From: Euperipatoides rowelli
Lineage: Eukaryota; Onychophora; Udeonychophora; Euonychophora; Peripatopsidae
Direction: 5' to 3' (one strand)
DNA: 13,964 bases
Assembly: GCA_003024985.2 (NCBI GenBank)
Contig: PXIH01S0027314.1
Positions 1 to 7,253 of the stretch are shown here, piece by piece. Both the position numbers and the translations under genes were made by a program. The notes under the pieces are model-generated. The model saw only the letters and a list, made by a program, of their open reading frames with translations. It was not told the origin of the DNA and did not search any database. Numbering within the stretch: position 1 is the stretch's first letter; the number at the start of each line of letters is the position of its first letter.

Positions 1-28
1 AATAGGGAGCTCATTTCAAGAGGTCTGT

Positions 29-677
29 CTAGAAACAGCACCACCTATATATACTTAAATCCGTAACCAGCTTATTGTCTGAAACCAATAGAAGAATTGA
101 TGAACTCATGTTTCTGTATCTAATGGGAATATCAATGAGTTGAAAAAGATTATTTAAAACACAAAATTCACGGAATCTATAACCATATGAGGTCAATGGA
201 TATGTACAGATTCCTGTCTTCCAATCAATTAAAGGAGAATTCATATCTCCAATCAATATATAGTTTATACAATTTTCTCTGTTCATAATTTTGAAACTAA
301 GCTCCAGTGCATCCATTAAATTATTATCATATTCCACTGAGCTATTTGGGCTTTTATACAGAACACATTGTGTTATCAATTGCCTGCAATTGATAACACA
401 CAAATTAAAAGTGCAGTTTCACCTGAATCATAAGTAATATTTCTTAAATCTAATCTAGGATTTTCCCCATTCTATCTTTTCTAAAAAGTTACAAGTTATT
501 TAAAGCAATTTCTTCATCAGGTATTGCGTTTGTTAACCATGTTTCTGTGAAGATTAGAACATCATATTTATATAAATCTAAATCTAAATGGATTTCATCT
601 AATTTATTCCGTAATGAGTTAGTATTAGAGTAAAGTACCTTTATATTATTTATAATATTGGTGTTATTCTCTTCGAA
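29..677 (-). pseudogene. LINE (CR1-like) ORF2 endonuclease remnant
   Basis: This is a broken APE-type endonuclease domain, the enzyme that nicks target DNA for LINE retrotransposition. Read on the minus strand it has two pieces. The N-terminal piece (677 down to a stop at 489) holds the typical opening block, with LYSNTNSLRNKLDEI followed by DVLIFTETWLT; FTETW carries the catalytic Glu. A shifted, stop-containing stretch (about 488-404) follows. The C-terminal piece (403-29) contains ILIGDMNSPLIDW, matching the GDFN motif with Phe changed to Met, and a FCVLNNLFQLIDIPIR block before the final SDH region, which is degraded. The N-S-L-R-N-K and TETWL signatures fit the CR1/L2/RTE side of LINEs. 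The reverse transcriptase would lie beyond position 1. Upstream it meets a T-tract and gypsy sequence, so it may be the continuation of the PHD fragment at 2544-2925. Domain identity is secure; clade assignment is tentative. Confidence 0.85.
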
Positions 678-691
678 TTGTCATTGCTATC

Positions 692-705
692 TTTTTTTTT
701 TTTTT
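692..705. repeat. T14 homopolymer (A14 on minus)
   Basis: A 14-base T run lies exactly between the endonuclease remnant and the gypsy-derived segment. Read on the minus strand it is a poly(A) tract. It may mark an old retrotransposition or deletion junction, or it may be the A-rich coding linker of the LINE expanded by slippage. The sequence alone does not decide. Confidence 0.6.
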
Positions 706-719
706 ACAAAATAATTTTC

Positions 720-1013
720 TTAATCATTGTTATACAGTCTCTTGATGACTCTCTCAAAACTGGACAGAAGCTTAGGGGAATCATCAATGTCAACATTGGA
801 GGTCTCAATGAACGAGGGTTCATTAGCCAAATTTGAACTAGCATCAACTGAATAGCTACCTAAAACATAGTCAACAGTTGCCATAGAGAATATGTTATCT
901 TTATTATCAGTATTCTTAGAAACTATACAAAATTCATCAGCAACCGCAAACAATTTGAGCGGATCATGCGATATAATTATATTAATAGCTATCAATCTCA
1001 TCCATTCAAACAT
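720..1013 (-). pseudogene. Ty3/gypsy Pol: protease-RT linker remnant
   Basis: This 97-codon minus-strand frame overlaps the end of the protease frame by 8 bases and continues it after a frameshift. Its last residues, SPKLLSSFERVIKRLYNND, resemble the short helix that joins protease to reverse transcriptase in insect and fluke gypsy elements (LL..FP.V......ND before the first RT block). The middle, acidic and rich in Ser/Asn/Asp, matches nothing I recognise. The reverse transcriptase itself is absent: similarity stops at about 720, next to the T14 tract, so RNase H, integrase and the 3' LTR have been deleted here. Assignment rests mainly on position after the protease and on the terminal block. 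Confidence 0.55.
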
Positions 1014-1290
1014 TGCGCCTGAGGCCTAATTCCAGTTTGAGAAGAGCTGACCCAAAAGTTTTGATCACTGTATCGTTTGCAGCGAGCAACTCTACTGTTG
1101 TCAAAGTTCTCTTTTCTCTGAGTTCAGTTTGAGGTAATACACATACGTCTGAACCACTATCTATGAGAAACATTTTATTGGTTAGCCTATCTCTAATATA
1201 TAAGCGACTGTTAGCATGTAAACCTTCAGTATCCGTCACACTCATGGAAGGTTTGATCTGTTTTCCGAAATTGTGCAAGGTTTGGTGCAT
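1006..1290 (-). pseudogene. Ty3/gypsy aspartic protease remnant (CsRn1-like)
   Basis: A retropepsin-type protease domain that would process Gag-Pol in the retrotransposon particle. Residues 29-46 read RLYIRD, then MFLIDSGSDVCVLP. The DSG (residues 44-46) is the catalytic Asp motif; most relatives have DTG or DSG. The following LLAANDTVIKTFGSALLKLELGLRR block is characteristic of the gypsy family found in flukes and insects, where it reads roughly L.AANG..I.T.G...L.LGLRR. The frame is shifted relative to the Gag zinc motif immediately upstream (1275-1328), and the flap and ALGADFL-type C-terminal block are not visible. The start given is simply the first Met of the open frame; the real protein would be released from a polyprotein. 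Identity is firm at family level. Confidence 0.85.
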
Positions 1291-1328
1291 CTTGTGGCAC
1301 GTGTGCCGAAGCGTCTATGGAACCAACA
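1275..1328 (-). pseudogene. Gag CHCC zinc motif of gypsy element
   Basis: In a frame different from the protease, 18 codons spell CWFHRRFGTRATRCTKPC, a C-x2-H-x9-C-x3-C arrangement. This CHCC motif replaces the usual CCHC knuckle in Gag of the CsRn1 clade of Ty3/gypsy elements and sits just before the protease, as it does here. The rest of Gag is missing: within about 75 bases upstream the sequence is already untranslated leader, so nearly the whole Gag has been deleted. A frameshift separates this motif from the protease. Confidence 0.8.
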
Positions 1329-1401
1329 TATGGTAAATGTCCATAGTAAAACATTTTTATTTTATTTTGAACAGCTTTGAAAATCACATAAACACTGAAG
1401 C

Positions 1402-1759
1402 AAACAATTTTTATTTAAAAAAAAAAAACAATTTATGAACTGTTCACTTACTTATGAAGATTTTCTAATTCCAGCTTCTAAGATTATTCCTTTTTTCTCA
1501 TTCTTTTATCACGTCGGGGTCACCAATTTCTGGGGGGATAATAAAGCATAATTACCACCACAGAATAGAAGTTAGAAGCTGATATTTATTGAAACTTTAG
1601 CAGCCTGAAAATATATTAATCCAAAACAGTCTCTGGCGCGTCTCTAAATACAATCTTCGTTTCTATGCCAACTGGTATCTCAATAAAGTTATATGCAGGT
1701 TAATAAAAAGCTTCTTAAATAAAATGCAAGTTTAACAGATAACTTCTTATAACACTGCA
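1402..1759 (-). repeat. Gypsy LTR + primer site + leader, copy 1
   Basis: This block matches 2188-2543 along its whole length with about 14 substitutions (about 96%) plus small indels in homopolymers. On the minus strand it reads: LTR (1759 down to about 1526, beginning TGCAGTGTTATAA), primer binding site (1525-1510), then a purine-rich leader ending in an A/T tract. An AATAAA polyadenylation signal lies in the LTR (1585-1590, minus). Copy 1 leads directly into the Gag/protease remnant, so it is the 5' LTR of that element. The LTR is about 234 bp; I cannot fix its inner edge exactly because the expected CA terminus is not clear before the primer site. Confidence 0.85.
1510..1525 (-). promoter_or_regulatory. 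tRNA-Trp primer binding site, copy 1
   Basis: The plus strand reads CACGTCGGGGTCACCA, the 3' end of insect nuclear tRNA-Trp including the added CCA. The minus strand, the element's sense strand, is therefore a 16-base complement where minus-strand cDNA synthesis would be primed. tRNA-Trp priming is a hallmark of the CsRn1-type gypsy elements, in agreement with the CHCC Gag motif. The tRNA match is from memory of the tRNA sequence. Confidence 0.85.
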
Positions 1760-1866
1760 ATATTTTCATATTTAAAGCATGTAAATATTTGTGTTTATGA
1801 GAAAAAATGAATATGTAGTTTTAGACTTGACTGAAAATGGTTCAGAAATAAATAATTTACTGTATT

Positions 1867-1980
1867 TAGATAAAGGCATGTAAAAAATGGATCAGTTTCT
1901 GTGGTGTTGATGCCAGAAATGAAAGTGATAGTAAATTGTATCCTATTGTCATTGCATATTTCGATGTTAACTCCAAATTT
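1867..1980 (+). pseudogene. Possible hAT/DUF4371-like coding fragment
   Basis: The plus strand has an open frame whose stretch SFCGVDARNESDSK followed by LYPIVIAYFDVNS resembles the N-terminal conserved block of hAT-type transposase-like proteins (DUF4371), which commonly reads like S..VDGSND...K.YPI.V..FDVN. About 25 residues match this pattern by eye. It is too short and too degenerate to be functional, and nothing else of a transposase follows: downstream the frame enters the G/C-rich palindrome and becomes low complexity. Note that the coding-like stretch runs into the left arm of the palindrome (from 1946), so the two interpretations are not independent. This is the only hint of plus-strand transposase in the window. 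Weak call. Confidence 0.3.
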
Positions 1981-2162
1981 AGGGAAAAAGGGGTGGGGGG
2001 GTGTTTTCTACTGACACTGCTGGGAGATGATCCCAAGACCTCCCTCCCCCCTCCTAATTTGGAAGGCGGCGAGGTCTTGGGACCATCCAGAAGGGTCAGG
2101 GGAAATACCTCCCCCCCCCCCCAAAGTTTGATCCGAGTTAACATTGAAATATGTAATGACAC
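1946..2162. mobile_element. Palindromic MITE / foldback element, 217 bp
   Basis: The ends are inverted copies: the left arm starts TTGTCATTGCATATTTCGAT and the right arm, reversed, starts GTGTCATTACATATTTCAAT; both continue ATGTTAACTC. After diverged G-rich stretches (G/C runs up to 12), the inner arms GATGATCCCAAGACCTC and GATGGTCCCAAGACCTC pair again around a short C-rich centre. The dinucleotide TA flanks both sides (1944-1945, 2163-2164), as expected for a Tc1/mariner-type MITE. It has no coding capacity; open frames on both strands here are by-products of the palindrome. The alternative is a local inverted duplication, since the left arm overlaps a coding-like stretch. Confidence 0.7.
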
Positions 2163-2187
2163 TATCCAAAATTCAATTTAAGTGGAN

Positions 2188-2543
2188 AAACAATTTTATT
2201 TAAAAAAAAACAATTTATGAACTGTTCACTTACTTATGAAGATTTTCTAATTCCAACTTCTAAGATTATTCCTTTTTTCTCATTCTTTTATCACATCGGG
2301 GTCACCAATTTCTGGGGGGATAATAAAGCATAATTACCACCACAGAATAGAAGTTAGAAGCTGGTATTTATTGAAACTTTAGCAGCCTGAAAATATATTA
2401 ATCCAAAGCAGTGTCTGGCGCATCTCTAACTATAATCTTCGTTCCTATGACAACTGGTATCTCAATAAAGTTATCTGCAGGTTAATAAAAACCTTCTTAA
2501 AGAAAATGCAAATTTAACAGATAACTCTTGTTATAACACTGCA
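2188..2543 (-). repeat. Gypsy LTR + primer site + leader, copy 2
   Basis: Second copy of the 1402-1759 unit in the same orientation. The right edge is sharp: both copies end at the same ATAACACTGCA (TGCAGTGTTAT on minus), and flanking sequences differ, so this is the LTR terminus. The left edge falls in the leader next to an undetermined base (N at 2187). The unit is not followed by Gag or Pol: the next sequence on the minus strand is unrelated DNA carrying the palindrome. Several differences from copy 1 are G-to-A or C-to-T changes at CpG sites, consistent with methylation decay. To the right it abuts a LINE reading frame at 2544. Confidence 0.85.
2292..2307 (-). promoter_or_regulatory. tRNA-Trp primer binding site, copy 2
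   Basis: Same position within the repeat unit as 1510-1525, but with one change (CACATCGGGGTCACCA on the plus strand) that breaks the CpG and leaves 15 of 16 bases complementary to tRNA-Trp. Confidence 0.8.
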
Positions 2544-2925
2544 CAAGGATAGACTAGTATTTATCTCAGTTAATGAGTTATTATTCAGTATAGCATTATC
2601 AGTATTATCATATCATTCGAAGGTTCGACAAAGCGTATCTTAGGATCAACGTTATGCATCTTGACATTATCCTGTATATTACCAATTTCTTCTTGATTGT
2701 TGAGATCTTTTCCATCATTATTATATTGGACTATAATTAAACTACAAGAATAGCATTTAAAATATTTTTTGACGCTTTTAAAATTATTTACAGTAAATAA
2801 ATTATATTTACTTCTTATACATTTATAATGAATGATCGTTCCACAATTCTCGTAACATACCAACACTTTAGATATTTTTTTTAAATTATCTCATTACAAT
2901 ACTTACATTGATTATCTTGAATCAT
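2544..2925 (-). pseudogene. LINE ORF1 fragment with PHD-like zinc finger
   Basis: A start at 2925 gives MIQDNQCKYCNEII, stop, then a frameshift into a 93-codon frame (2866-2585). Taken together the cysteines follow a PHD-like order: CKYC at 2907-2896, then C-x3-C, H-x2-C (IHYKC), and FKCYSC ending near 2744. PHD-type fingers of this form occur in the ORF1 proteins of CR1-like LINEs, where they are thought to help bind nucleic acid or proteins. After the finger comes an Asn/Asp/Ser-rich linker; the best frame shifts once more and stays open through DNTDNAILNNNSLTEIN to the exact edge of the gypsy LTR at 2543. The endonuclease at 677-29 may be its continuation beyond the gypsy insertion. Two frameshifts and one stop make this a pseudogene. 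Confidence 0.65.
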
Positions 2926-3137
2926 GTTAGGATCATATTATCATGAACCAAATTATGTATAACTCTCCATATGAGTCATTCTAATAATTTTTTATCTTCC
3001 CAACTAAGTGAAGATGTGATGAATCCGCCATCTTGGTTTTATTTTATAGCCACTTCCAATTCATAATGTTGATAACTCCCATTGGTTTTCACTAACTTGT
3101 GAATATTCTACCTAAAACCATACCTACTTTGTAACCT
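2926..3137 (-). other. Probable LINE 5' untranslated region
   Basis: No gene is visible. On the minus strand this lies upstream of the PHD fragment and contains CCAAGATGGCGGATTC (near 3020-3036), which resembles a YY1 binding site (AAGATGGCGG); such a site is used as an internal promoter element in some LINEs. The remainder is A+T rich and separates two LINE ORF1 remnants. Confidence 0.3.
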
Positions 3138-3797
3138 CTAGAAGCACCATTTATTCTTGCAAAATTTTACCGAATGGTCTGTTTTTTGGCATTTGAAACA
3201 AAGGGCTTGGCAATTTTTATTGTGTACCCAACCCTTTACACCCACTTTAGAATAAATCAAATAAGGTAGTTTATCTAATGTCGACTCACTATTAAGTGCA
3301 AAAATTATATGTAACGGAGTAGTAACAAAATCTTTTTTTAGATTTTACCTGCAATCGCGTTGGTTTTAAAGACAATACTTTGCCATAATCCTTGAGTATT
3401 GATGCTATTTCTCTCATAGCTATCGATACAGGCATCCATAAAATTGATAAATTCACTATATTTAAACTCAGCAATACTGTAGCGAATACAACATAGTTTA
3501 CTCCCAATGTCTTAAAGTTTTCAACAAACAATCTCATAGCATCAACACTATCGAAAACAATATAATTAAAAGCCGAATGGTCAAGCTTGTTATCCAATAA
3601 ATTTAAACTTTCTAGTAGGCTACTTCAACAAGCTGAGTAAAAAAAAACCTTTGCCTTTTATAATTCTGGTCAATTATTGTTAACACGTTAGCTGTGTCGT
3701 TAGCTGTGTCATCCACTATCGGCAAATAACTCTTCAAATTATTTATAAGCTGCTCTTTTGCAGTTGATACACTATATGATATTGCATTAATATTCAT
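3138..3797 (-). pseudogene. LINE ORF1 (RRM-like + CCHC zinc knuckle)
   Basis: Gag-like RNA-binding protein of a non-LTR retrotransposon, in at least three frames. The first part (3797-3612) starts MNINAISYSV and contains a 12-base tandem duplication (DTANDTAN). After a stop and frameshift, 3597-3292 carries an RRM-like fold pattern: NYIVFDSVDAMRLFVENFK, then a hydrophobic strand, then MREIASILKDYGKVLSLKP. A further shift leads to VKGWVHNKNC and a perfect zinc knuckle at 3159-3200, CFKCQKTDHSVKFC (C-x2-C-x4-H-x4-C), with the frame closing at a TAG at 3138. RRM plus CCHC is typical of ORF1 in L1/Tx1, I and jockey-type LINEs. The same arrangement recurs at 5254-6149, so the two are probably related families. 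No ORF2 follows; the next element begins within 200 bases. Confidence 0.8.
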
Positions 3798-4083
3798 TTT
3801 GTCATTTACTAAGCAATTAAACTCTAAACAACTTTACCAAATATAACGTAAAATACAGACTGCCATTACAGCTACACAATTAGCTTTTCTTATCAAATTA
3901 AACCATAGTTCATACTCCCATGTTTTAAATTGAATTATTTGCCATTCTTAATATCAGAATGTATAAATTTCAAACCACATATTAACATACATACCAATAA
4001 TCATTTACTGACTATATAATTAATTAAACATAATAATTTCTCAAGGTGAAAATCCCATTCGCTCCACCATTGTTCGCGTTGCC
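3798..4083 (-). other. LINE 5' leader or spacer, no gene
   Basis: A+T-rich sequence between the start of one LINE ORF1 (3797) and the broken end of another LINE's ORF2 linker (4084). It probably includes the 5' leader of the former, inserted into or joined to the latter. Only 4045-4085 is less A+T rich. No open frame, tRNA or convincing motif was found. Confidence 0.35.
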
Positions 4084-5165
4084 TCATGGAAATGCAGATA
4101 TGTTTTCTTTATTTGGTATGATTTGAGAGTAGTTTTTAAAGTTATCTAGTTTATCTTTTTGGTCTTGAAGCTTTGATAATTGCTTTTTAAAGGAGTAAAA
4201 CAGATTAATTCTATCTTTATTATTTATATTCAAAAGTTCTATCATTTTATTTAAAGAAGTAATATTTTGTTCCAAATTATTTTTAAAAGAGTTTATCTTT
4301 TGAAGTTTGTTTTTAAATACTAACCATTTTCCTACTATTTCCGCAGCATTATCGATTAGCAAATCAAATGTATTGATAATTATCCAGTTATAAAATTTAA
4401 TCAGGTATTGAGTGGCTGGGTGAGGAATAGAATGGATACTATAATTTTTTAGAGGTAGGCTATATTGTTAGTTTGTTGGTTTAAAATAAGAATCTGCAAA
4501 ACTAATGAGCAATGATCGGACAAATGATTTAGTTTAATACTGAAATTAGATTTGGAAAGTAAAAAATTGTTGGCAAAAATATAGTCGATTTTGTTTGAGG
4601 AATGGGAGGTAATTGTAGTAGGTGAATCAGAAAGATTATGTACAGCTGAAGCATCTGCCAAATTGTGATGTTTCATAAAAGATTGAAAGAGATCAAAATC
4701 GGCCACATTTTTCATATTAAAATCTCCCCCAAAACTGATGAGTCCTCTATAACCCATGCATTTGTCAATTATAAAGCTCAACATAACCTCTGTAGCCAAA
4801 AGGTTGTTTGGGACATAGCCTACAAGTTTACAATTCAAATTTTAAAATTATTATAGGTCAGATCTTGTATAATAATTCTAGGGGAATTATAAATAGGTTT
4901 GCAATTTGAAAAGTGTGGCATTTTGGCAATTAAAAGTGCCACACCTGTTGAGGAAGTAATAAATCTTCCTTCAAAAGTATTGTAAAGGTCATTATTAGGA
5001 AAAAGACAACGACCATTAAATTTGGCAAGTTTTGTTTCCTGAATTAAAGCCAAATGAATATTATTTGTCAATAAATAGTTCAATAGTTGTTTTCTTTTAT
5101 TGGTTTTGTTGAGACCTTGTATGTTTATGGCGACTATGTTGATCGAATCGAGAGGATTTATTTTA
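4084..5165 (-). pseudogene. LINE ORF2: endonuclease and linker, RT missing
   Basis: The 5' third of an ORF2 protein. 5165-4835 holds the endonuclease start (VAINIQGLNKTNKRKQLL), then NNIHLALIQETKL with the catalytic Glu, and STGVALLI. After a stop and frameshift, 4838-4449 continues with ISFGGDFNMK (the GDFN motif), SSNKIDYIF (Asp of the IDYI block) and LNHLSDHCSL (the catalytic SDH). A third frame, 4444-4084, is the linker before reverse transcriptase: HPATQYLIKFYNWIII, GKWLVFKNKL and a Lys/Leu/Asn-rich coiled-coil-like stretch. All three catalytic endonuclease motifs survive, so decay is moderate. The frame begins without an ATG. It lies about 90 bases after its ORF1 (5254-6149), in normal LINE order. 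The RT is lost at the 4084 boundary. The QETK, IDYI and SDH forms fit the L1/Tx1 group. Confidence 0.88.
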
Positions 5166-5253
5166 ACCTATTATTTTTAATAGGATTTTGTTTTTCTGGC
5201 GAAGAAGGTGGTTTCCTAGTTTCTTTTATAATGTTTAAATGAATGGTGTTAAT

Positions 5254-6149
5254 TTAGTTTGGTGAGGCTTGTTTTATTCTGCTGGTCTTCTGAAGAAAAT
5301 CACTTTTAGGTACAATCTTTTTTGCATTATTCGAGATAGTGGTAGATTTTGTTATATCTTTAGTTGAAGTTTGACTATTTGGTGTAGTAGTTTGACCTAA
5401 TGTAGAACAATCATGTTGATTGATAAACGATTGTTGACAATTTTTGCATTTTACAGCTTCACAATTTTATACTGAGTGGCCTTTTAGTCTGCATTTGAAA
5501 CACATGGTTTCCCTGTTGTTAATAATGATCCAGCCATAGTGTAGTCCTTCTTGTTCAATATAATGTGATATGTCAAGTATAGAGGAGTTATTATTTGGCT
5601 TGAGTTTAACATAAGTTGGGCTTGTATAGAAAGTTTGANTTTGAAGTGGACTTCTGTAAAAGAAATGTCAATAATGAGCTGCCAAATTTCGAGAGTTCTT
5701 TTTTAATGTAGTCTTTTGAGCTATTTAAGGAAATGTCTATGATTTTTATGTTTAAAACATCGACTTCATCTTGGGCTGATAAACACTCATATTAATATAT
5801 TACTTTATGTCTTTCCAGTATTTAAAATTATTGTTGAATTTGTTGGAAATTTCAAGTAGATTAAATTTTAACAATATCACTAGTTTTTTTTTTTGTAAAA
5901 AAGAAATTCTTTAATATTATTTTCCTGTTTGTAGAAGGAAATTATTTCCAATATCTCTTTTTCGTTTAGTTTAACAATCTCGTTTTCTTAATTTAAAATG
6001 GTGAAAATGAGCGTATTTTCCTCATACACTTTCGCTGCATTAAGTACAATCTTGCATATTTTTTGATTAGGAGTAGTTTTGTTTGTTTGTGCATAGTCTT
6101 TCTCTTTTTCTAATAATTTGTTTAAGTTTGACGTGTATTCATTTGACAT
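5254..6149 (-). pseudogene. LINE ORF1 (RRM-like + two zinc motifs)
   Basis: RNA-binding ORF1 protein paired with the ORF2 at 4084-5165. It starts at the ATG at 6149 (MSNEYTSNLNKLLEKEKD), has a helical, Lys/Glu-rich N-terminus, and meets a stop after 56 codons, then reads on in frame for about 40 codons. A shifted frame in the middle shows an RRM-like pattern, VLNIKIIDISLNSS then DYIKKELSKFG. A last frame runs through VKLKPNNNSSILDISHYI to a zinc knuckle at 5461-5502, CFKCRLKGHSV-stop-NC, with a TAA inside the finger (5467-5469), then a second motif at 5407-5448, CKNCQQSFINQHDC (C-x2-C-x7-H-x-C). It ends at the TAA at 5254. One base in the RRM/knuckle interval is undetermined (5639). Several stops and frameshifts: not functional. 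Confidence 0.82.
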
Positions 6150-6381
6150 TTTGTATCACAACAATAATATTCGATTTGAAAGTGAAATCAAGTTAATTAC
6201 CGCGATATAGAACTGCGCACTAAGAAATCAAGACAGAATTCAAAATTATGTATTAAAACTTGTAATTCACTTAAGTTAGTAGACTAGAAGAGGATAATAT
6301 TTTTTAAAATTAATTTTAGACAAAATCTGGATCAAAAAACATTATAAAACTGGGAGCTTGAAAAGTTAGACCTTCTTGTCG

Positions 6382-6399
6382 AGTCACGCATGCGTGACT
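6382..6399. repeat. Perfect 18-bp CpG-containing palindrome
   Basis: AGTCACGCATGCGTGACT is its own reverse complement. It is notable in A+T-rich surroundings and includes two CpGs and overlapping CACGCA/TGCGTG half-sites. It sits about 230 bases upstream of a LINE ORF1 start, where an internal promoter could lie. A role as a dimeric transcription factor site is only a guess. Confidence 0.6.
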
Positions 6400-6581
6400 A
6401 AAATGTAGAGGTCAAACTAAAATAATCAAATAAAAGTTTAATTTTAAAGTATATCCATTGAAAAAAGACAAAAAGGAAGTAATAATCATAACTACAATAA
6501 AAATACTTTTGCTTTAAATTTAAAATCTGAAGATAATACAAACCAAATTCATAAATAAATAAAAATATAGTGTCTGGTTAT

Positions 6582-6636
6582 CAGACTTCACCTACACTTT
6601 AGATTCTTTAATTGGCTGGAGTGGCTGTGAAGTCTG
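6582..6636. repeat. Short inverted repeat, 10-bp perfect arms
   Basis: CAGACTTCAC at 6582-6591 pairs with GTGAAGTCTG at 6627-6636; allowing mismatches the arms extend inwards to about 16 bases (13 paired), with a short loop. It could be a hairpin in a transcript from either strand or the remains of a terminal inverted repeat. No target duplication is seen. Confidence 0.5.
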
Positions 6637-6770
6637 AGATCCTGGAGAAAATGGCAGTATTTTTTTTTTACGTTTAAAACTATTTGATGATTATTATTTC
6701 AAATAATTACTGTTTAAATTGAATCTTATTTTTACACTCCACAAATTTCAACACTGTTGTTTATTTCCTT

Positions 6771-7180
6771 TTATTTTTTATTTATTTATTTATTATTATA
6801 AGGTTAGGTAAGATTTTAGTCTTATTACATAAAACAAAAACAAAAACATCAAACAAACATTAAAATAGAATTCTTGCTACAAACCATGTAAAAATGTTTA
6901 GAATATCAAAAGAAAAAAAAAATTATTAGAATAATTAGTATCATATCTTTCAGATTATATCTAAACNTNAAATAAATACANTGGATTTATANTATTCTTT
7001 ACNTATCTATAAATACACTTCTTAAATACTTTGATGTGAATTCCATCAAAATAACTATCTGGTAATTTATTCCATAAATTGATAGAACGATTTGTTATGA
7101 ATTTTTCCCTTCTTTTAGTTTTTTTATAATTATTTTTAACATTAAACTTATGTCTACATAAATAAACAAATGAAATAATA
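6771..7180 (-). pseudogene. LINE ORF2 C-terminus with 3' tail (CR1-like)
   Basis: The extreme 3' end of a 5'-truncated LINE. From about 7180 the minus strand encodes YLCRHKFNVKNNYKKTKRRE, then FITNRSINLWNKLPDSYF and FKKCIY; the N-R-x-I-N-L-W-N-x-L-P block is the conserved C-terminal signature of CR1/L2/jockey-like LINE ORF2 proteins. Undetermined bases (6967, 6969, 6981, 6992, 7003) cloud the last codons. The sequence then runs through a short 3' untranslated region ending in ATGTAATAAGACTAAAATCT and an (AAAT)n-type microsatellite at about 6771-6797, the kind of tail these LINEs use. It could be the same family as the endonuclease at 29-677, but they share no overlap to test this. Confidence 0.8.
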
Positions 7181-7253
7181 CAAATTAAATAACTAAATTA
7201 AATAAAAATTTGTAAAAATAAAAATTTTGTAACCTATAAGAAATTTTGTGTAA

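Larger units (their letters stand above)
6150..6770 (-). other. LINE 5' leader region, no gene
   Basis: Lies upstream of the ORF1 start at 6149 on the minus strand and extends to the tail of the next LINE. No coding frame is recognisable. It holds two inverted repeats described separately (6382-6399 and 6582-6636) in otherwise A+T-rich sequence. It probably contains the LINE's 5' untranslated region, but its 5' boundary cannot be set. Confidence 0.4.

Noticed and set aside
1510-1525. A tRNA-Trp gene fragment
   Set aside because: It includes the non-encoded CCA end and lies next to an LTR, so it is a primer-site complement and not a tRNA gene.
1866-2162. Minus-strand 98-codon frame across the palindrome
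   Set aside because: Low-complexity translation of the inverted repeat; proline, glycine and serine runs come from the G/C tracts.
1402-2543. CRISPR-like or satellite repeats
   Set aside because: Only two long units, each with LTR, primer site and polyadenylation signal; the spacing and structure are those of LTR retrotransposons.
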